Source: Litoreibacter meonggei
GTDB lineage: Bacteria > Pseudomonadota > Alphaproteobacteria > Rhodobacterales > Rhodobacteraceae
Reading direction: 5' to 3'
DNA length: 64,000 bases
Assembly (NCBI RefSeq): GCF_003663885.1
Contig: NZ_RCCE01000001.1
Span: 186,001 to 250,000, forward strand
In this document: piece by piece, positions 62,355 through 64,000 of the stretch
How positions within the stretch are numbered: position 1 is the stretch's first letter
How the letters are laid out: each line of letters starts with the position of its first letter
The notes under the pieces: model-generated
Told to the model about the DNA's origin: nothing
Database searches by the model: none
What the model saw: only the letters and a program-made list of their open reading frames with translations
Program-made: the position numbers and the translations under genes

Positions 62355-63224
62355 CTACCGGTCCAACAATTTCCAAAACGCTATGACGGGCGCACGCATC
62401 ATTTCTTTTTCATATCTTATTTTCCGCAGTTCCCGCTGACTTACCGAATGGGCCGGAACAAAAAACTCTACCCCATCGGGCTGGTTGCGCACTGCGTCAA
62501 ACGGTAAAATGCTGGCCCCGAGCCCGCGCCGCACAAACGATAGGATTGCCGTCGTATTGCGCGCCTCAAGGGTGCTGGAGAAACGCAGTTCACTGACAAT
62601 CGGATCATCGACCAGCTCGCAAAGCGGGTTAGCGATCAAAGGCTCAAGGCTGAGCAGCCCCCAATCGGATGCGCCTTGGGTGTCCAGATGCGCCCTATGG
62701 ATGGGCCCGTTTTCGGGACAAACGATGCCCAGGTCGTCAGACCGAATGCGTTCACCCTCCAACGGGGCGTCAGGCCGTGCTGATACGATTCCAATGTCGG
62801 CCTCATCGCGTTGAACACGTGCGCGGACAGTTGCGCTGTCTACATCGCTGATCTCAATTCGCACATCAGGGTGGACGGCGCGAAATGCCTCAATCACATC
62901 TGGCAGCAAGGCCACTGTTGCGGACGGCACCGCCGCGATACGAACGATTCCTGCAGTCGATATCGCATGACGGCGGATTGCATCAGAACTTTTGTCAAAA
63001 ACATCGATGGCACGCTGACTTTCTTCCAGAACAAGCTGACCCAGTGGCGTTAGGCGGCTCTTTCTATCTGTCTCAAACAGGGTGCCGCCAACTTCTTTTT
63101 CAAATTGCGCCAACATCATGGACACCGCAGAAGGTGTCCGGCCCAAAACGGCGGCAGCCGCAGCAAGTGTGCCCTGCGCTGCCGTAACCGAGAATGCTCT
63201 GAGCATTTCGACCTTAATGGACAT
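62355..63224 (-). CDS. LysR family transcriptional regulator
   Basis: A 289-residue LysR protein: VEMLRAFSVTAAQGTLAAAAAVLGRTPSAVSMMLAQFE (HTH within residues 5-42, motif form) and an effector domain from about residue 90 (GIVRIAAVPSATVALLPDVIEAF). It is divergent from an aldehyde dehydrogenase gene with a 90-base spacer that contains a T-N11-A palindrome over its own start codon, suggesting autoregulation and control of the neighbour. Confidence 0.92.
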   Translation of the reverse strand: MSIKVEMLRAFSVTAAQGTLAAAAAVLGRTPSAVSMMLAQFEKEVGGTLFETDRKSRLTPLGQLVLEESQRAIDVFDKSSDAIRRHAISTAGIVRIAAVPSATVALLPDVIEAFRAVHPDVRIEISDVDSATVRARVQRDEADIGIVSARPDAPLEGERIRSDDLGIVCPENGPIHRAHLDTQGASDWGLLSLEPLIANPLCELVDDPIVSELRFSSTLEARNTTAILSFVRRGLGASILPFDAVRNQPDGVEFFVPAHSVSQRELRKIRYEKEMMRAPVIAFWKLLDR

Positions 63225-63239
63225 TCAGAATTCCTGAAT
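63223..63239. promoter_or_regulatory. T-N11-A palindrome at the LysR/ALDH promoter
   Basis: ATTCAG-AATTC-CTGAAT is a perfect inverted repeat of the LysR-type T-N11-A form, overlapping the LysR start codon and facing the aldehyde dehydrogenase promoter. Confidence 0.65.
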
Positions 63240-63314
63240 AAATGTTCAATTGTTTGAGAATGACTGAAGTTACCGCAGCGGTCTAGACCATATTTAAACA
63301 AATTGGAGACCAGC

Positions 63315-64000
63315 ATGACCGATCTTACGCAACTTTATATTGATGGCGCATGGACAGATGGGGCGACTCAAATCGAAAACCGCAACCCATCTGACACGTC
63401 GGACTTGATTGGGATGTATGCGCAAGCGGATGCGAGCCAGTTGGATGCGGCGCTTGCCGCCGCACGCCGTGCGCAATCTAAGTGGTGGGCCGCAGGCATT
63501 CAGAAGCGTCACGATGTGCTAATGGCAATCGGCACAGAATTGATGGCGCGCGCCGAAGAGATCGGGCGCATTTTGTCACGCGAAGAAGGCAAGCCGGTTG
63601 CCGAAGGTAAGGGGGAAGTGTACCGCGCTGGACAGTTCTTTACCTATTTTGCCGGAGAAACCCTGCGCCAGCATGGCGACCAGGCCGAGAGCGTGCGTCC
63701 GGGTATCGAGATTGACGTGCGCCGCGAGCCGGTCGGTGTTGTGGCGATCATCAGCCCTTGGAACTTTCCTGTGGCGACCCCTGCCTGGAAAATTGCCCCA
63801 GCGCTGGCCTTCGGCAACGCCGTCGTCTGGAAGCCTGCCAATGTTACCCCTGCCAGCGCCATTGCCCTGACCGAGATTATCTCTCGGCAGGACATTCCCA
63901 AAGGCCTGTTCAACCTCGTCGCCGGTCCCGGCCGCGATGTGGGGCAGCGCCTTGTAGAAAGCGCGCAAGTGGACGCGATCAGCTTTACCGGTTCCGTCCC
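63315..64000 (+). CDS. Aldehyde dehydrogenase family protein (cut by window edge)
   Basis: The first 228 residues of an ALDH. GGAG lies 6 bases before the ATG. MTDLTQLYIDGAWTDG starts the fold; VGVVAIISPWNFPVATPAWKI is the conserved N-terminal motif and AFGNAVVWKPANVTPASA the cofactor-binding loop; SFTGSV at the edge is the start of the NAD loop. The catalytic Cys is beyond the window. The pattern resembles alpha-ketoglutaric semialdehyde or glucarate-pathway ALDHs (YcbD-like), a tentative reading. Divergent from LysR. Confidence 0.93.
   Translation, partial: MTDLTQLYIDGAWTDGATQIENRNPSDTSDLIGMYAQADASQLDAALAAARRAQSKWWAAGIQKRHDVLMAIGTELMARAEEIGRILSREEGKPVAEGKGEVYRAGQFFTYFAGETLRQHGDQAESVRPGIEIDVRREPVGVVAIISPWNFPVATPAWKIAPALAFGNAVVWKPANVTPASAIALTEIISRQDIPKGLFNLVAGPGRDVGQRLVESAQVDAISFTGSV

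Noticed and set aside
1-64000. tRNA, rRNA, CRISPR arrays, intact transposases, replication origin
   Set aside because: None recognised on either strand by reading; no cloverleaf, direct-repeat array or transposase motif was seen.

Overview
The window looks like chromosome of an alphaproteobacterium of the family Rhodobacteraceae (roseobacter group). The basis is a complete Rhodobacter capsulatus-type gene transfer agent (GTA) cluster next to cysE, an alphaproteobacterial SspB, a PDH complex with a lipoylated E1 beta subunit, DUF4169 and RHH small proteins behind fumC, and a zapA-gap-pgk-fba neighbourhood. Species cannot be fixed from sequence alone. Most of 1-50 kb is GC-rich core genome; about 50-62.3 kb is visibly more AT-rich and behaves like an acquired catabolic island.

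Layout. 1-1.6 kb: end of chrB and chrA (chromate resistance). 1.6-4.3 kb: sspB, fumC and small genes. 4.6-7.7 kb: a leftward operon of a membrane-anchored alpha/beta hydrolase, a cytochrome P450 and a DUF3592 membrane protein. 7.8-13 kb: TusA-like protein, a fused indolepyruvate ferredoxin oxidoreductase divergent from a LysR regulator, and a probable small RNA with its own terminator. 13-16.4 kb: purL, bolA, grxD and a cysteine-less glutaredoxin-like paralogue. 16.4-26.5 kb: central carbon metabolism (tkt, two gap paralogues, pgk, class I fba) with zapA and an FtsB-like gene; LacI-type palindromes sit before both gap genes, with weaker copies before fumC and fba. 26.7-30.9 kb: pdhA-pdhB-(3-TM protein)-pdhC ending in a terminator. 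30.9-31.7 kb: cysE.

31.8-46.6 kb: the GTA structural cluster, read leftward: small and large terminase, portal, head formation protein, prohead protease, capsid, connector, head closure, DUF3168, major tail protein, two small tail proteins, tape measure, DUF2460, DUF2163, NlpC/P60 and the large TIM-barrel tail protein, then DUF2793. All reading frames are intact. A strong hairpin plus U-tract lies between the large terminase and the portal, and another terminator lies just before the small terminase, separating the GTA from mltG and fabF. A GST gene follows at 49.4 kb.

50-61.6 kb: catabolic island. A five-gene Dpp/Opp-type ABC importer plus MmgE/PrpD runs leftward from a divergent promoter. 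On the other side of that promoter lie a small [2Fe-2S] protein and an FAD protein with a C-terminal Cys cluster. About 8 kb away a DAO-type FAD oxidoreductase and a RidA protein are divergent from a LysR gene. Together these match the three subunits of HcnABC / opine oxidase / D-hydroxyproline dehydrogenase-type enzymes. A nearly identical 17-bp sequence occurs in both divergent promoters, suggesting one LysR regulon. The substrate is unknown. The island is bordered by gene-poor stretches with palindromic elements (50.0-50.6 and 61.6-62.4 kb). The right edge carries a LysR gene divergent from a truncated aldehyde dehydrogenase.

No tRNA, rRNA, CRISPR array or intact insertion sequence was seen.
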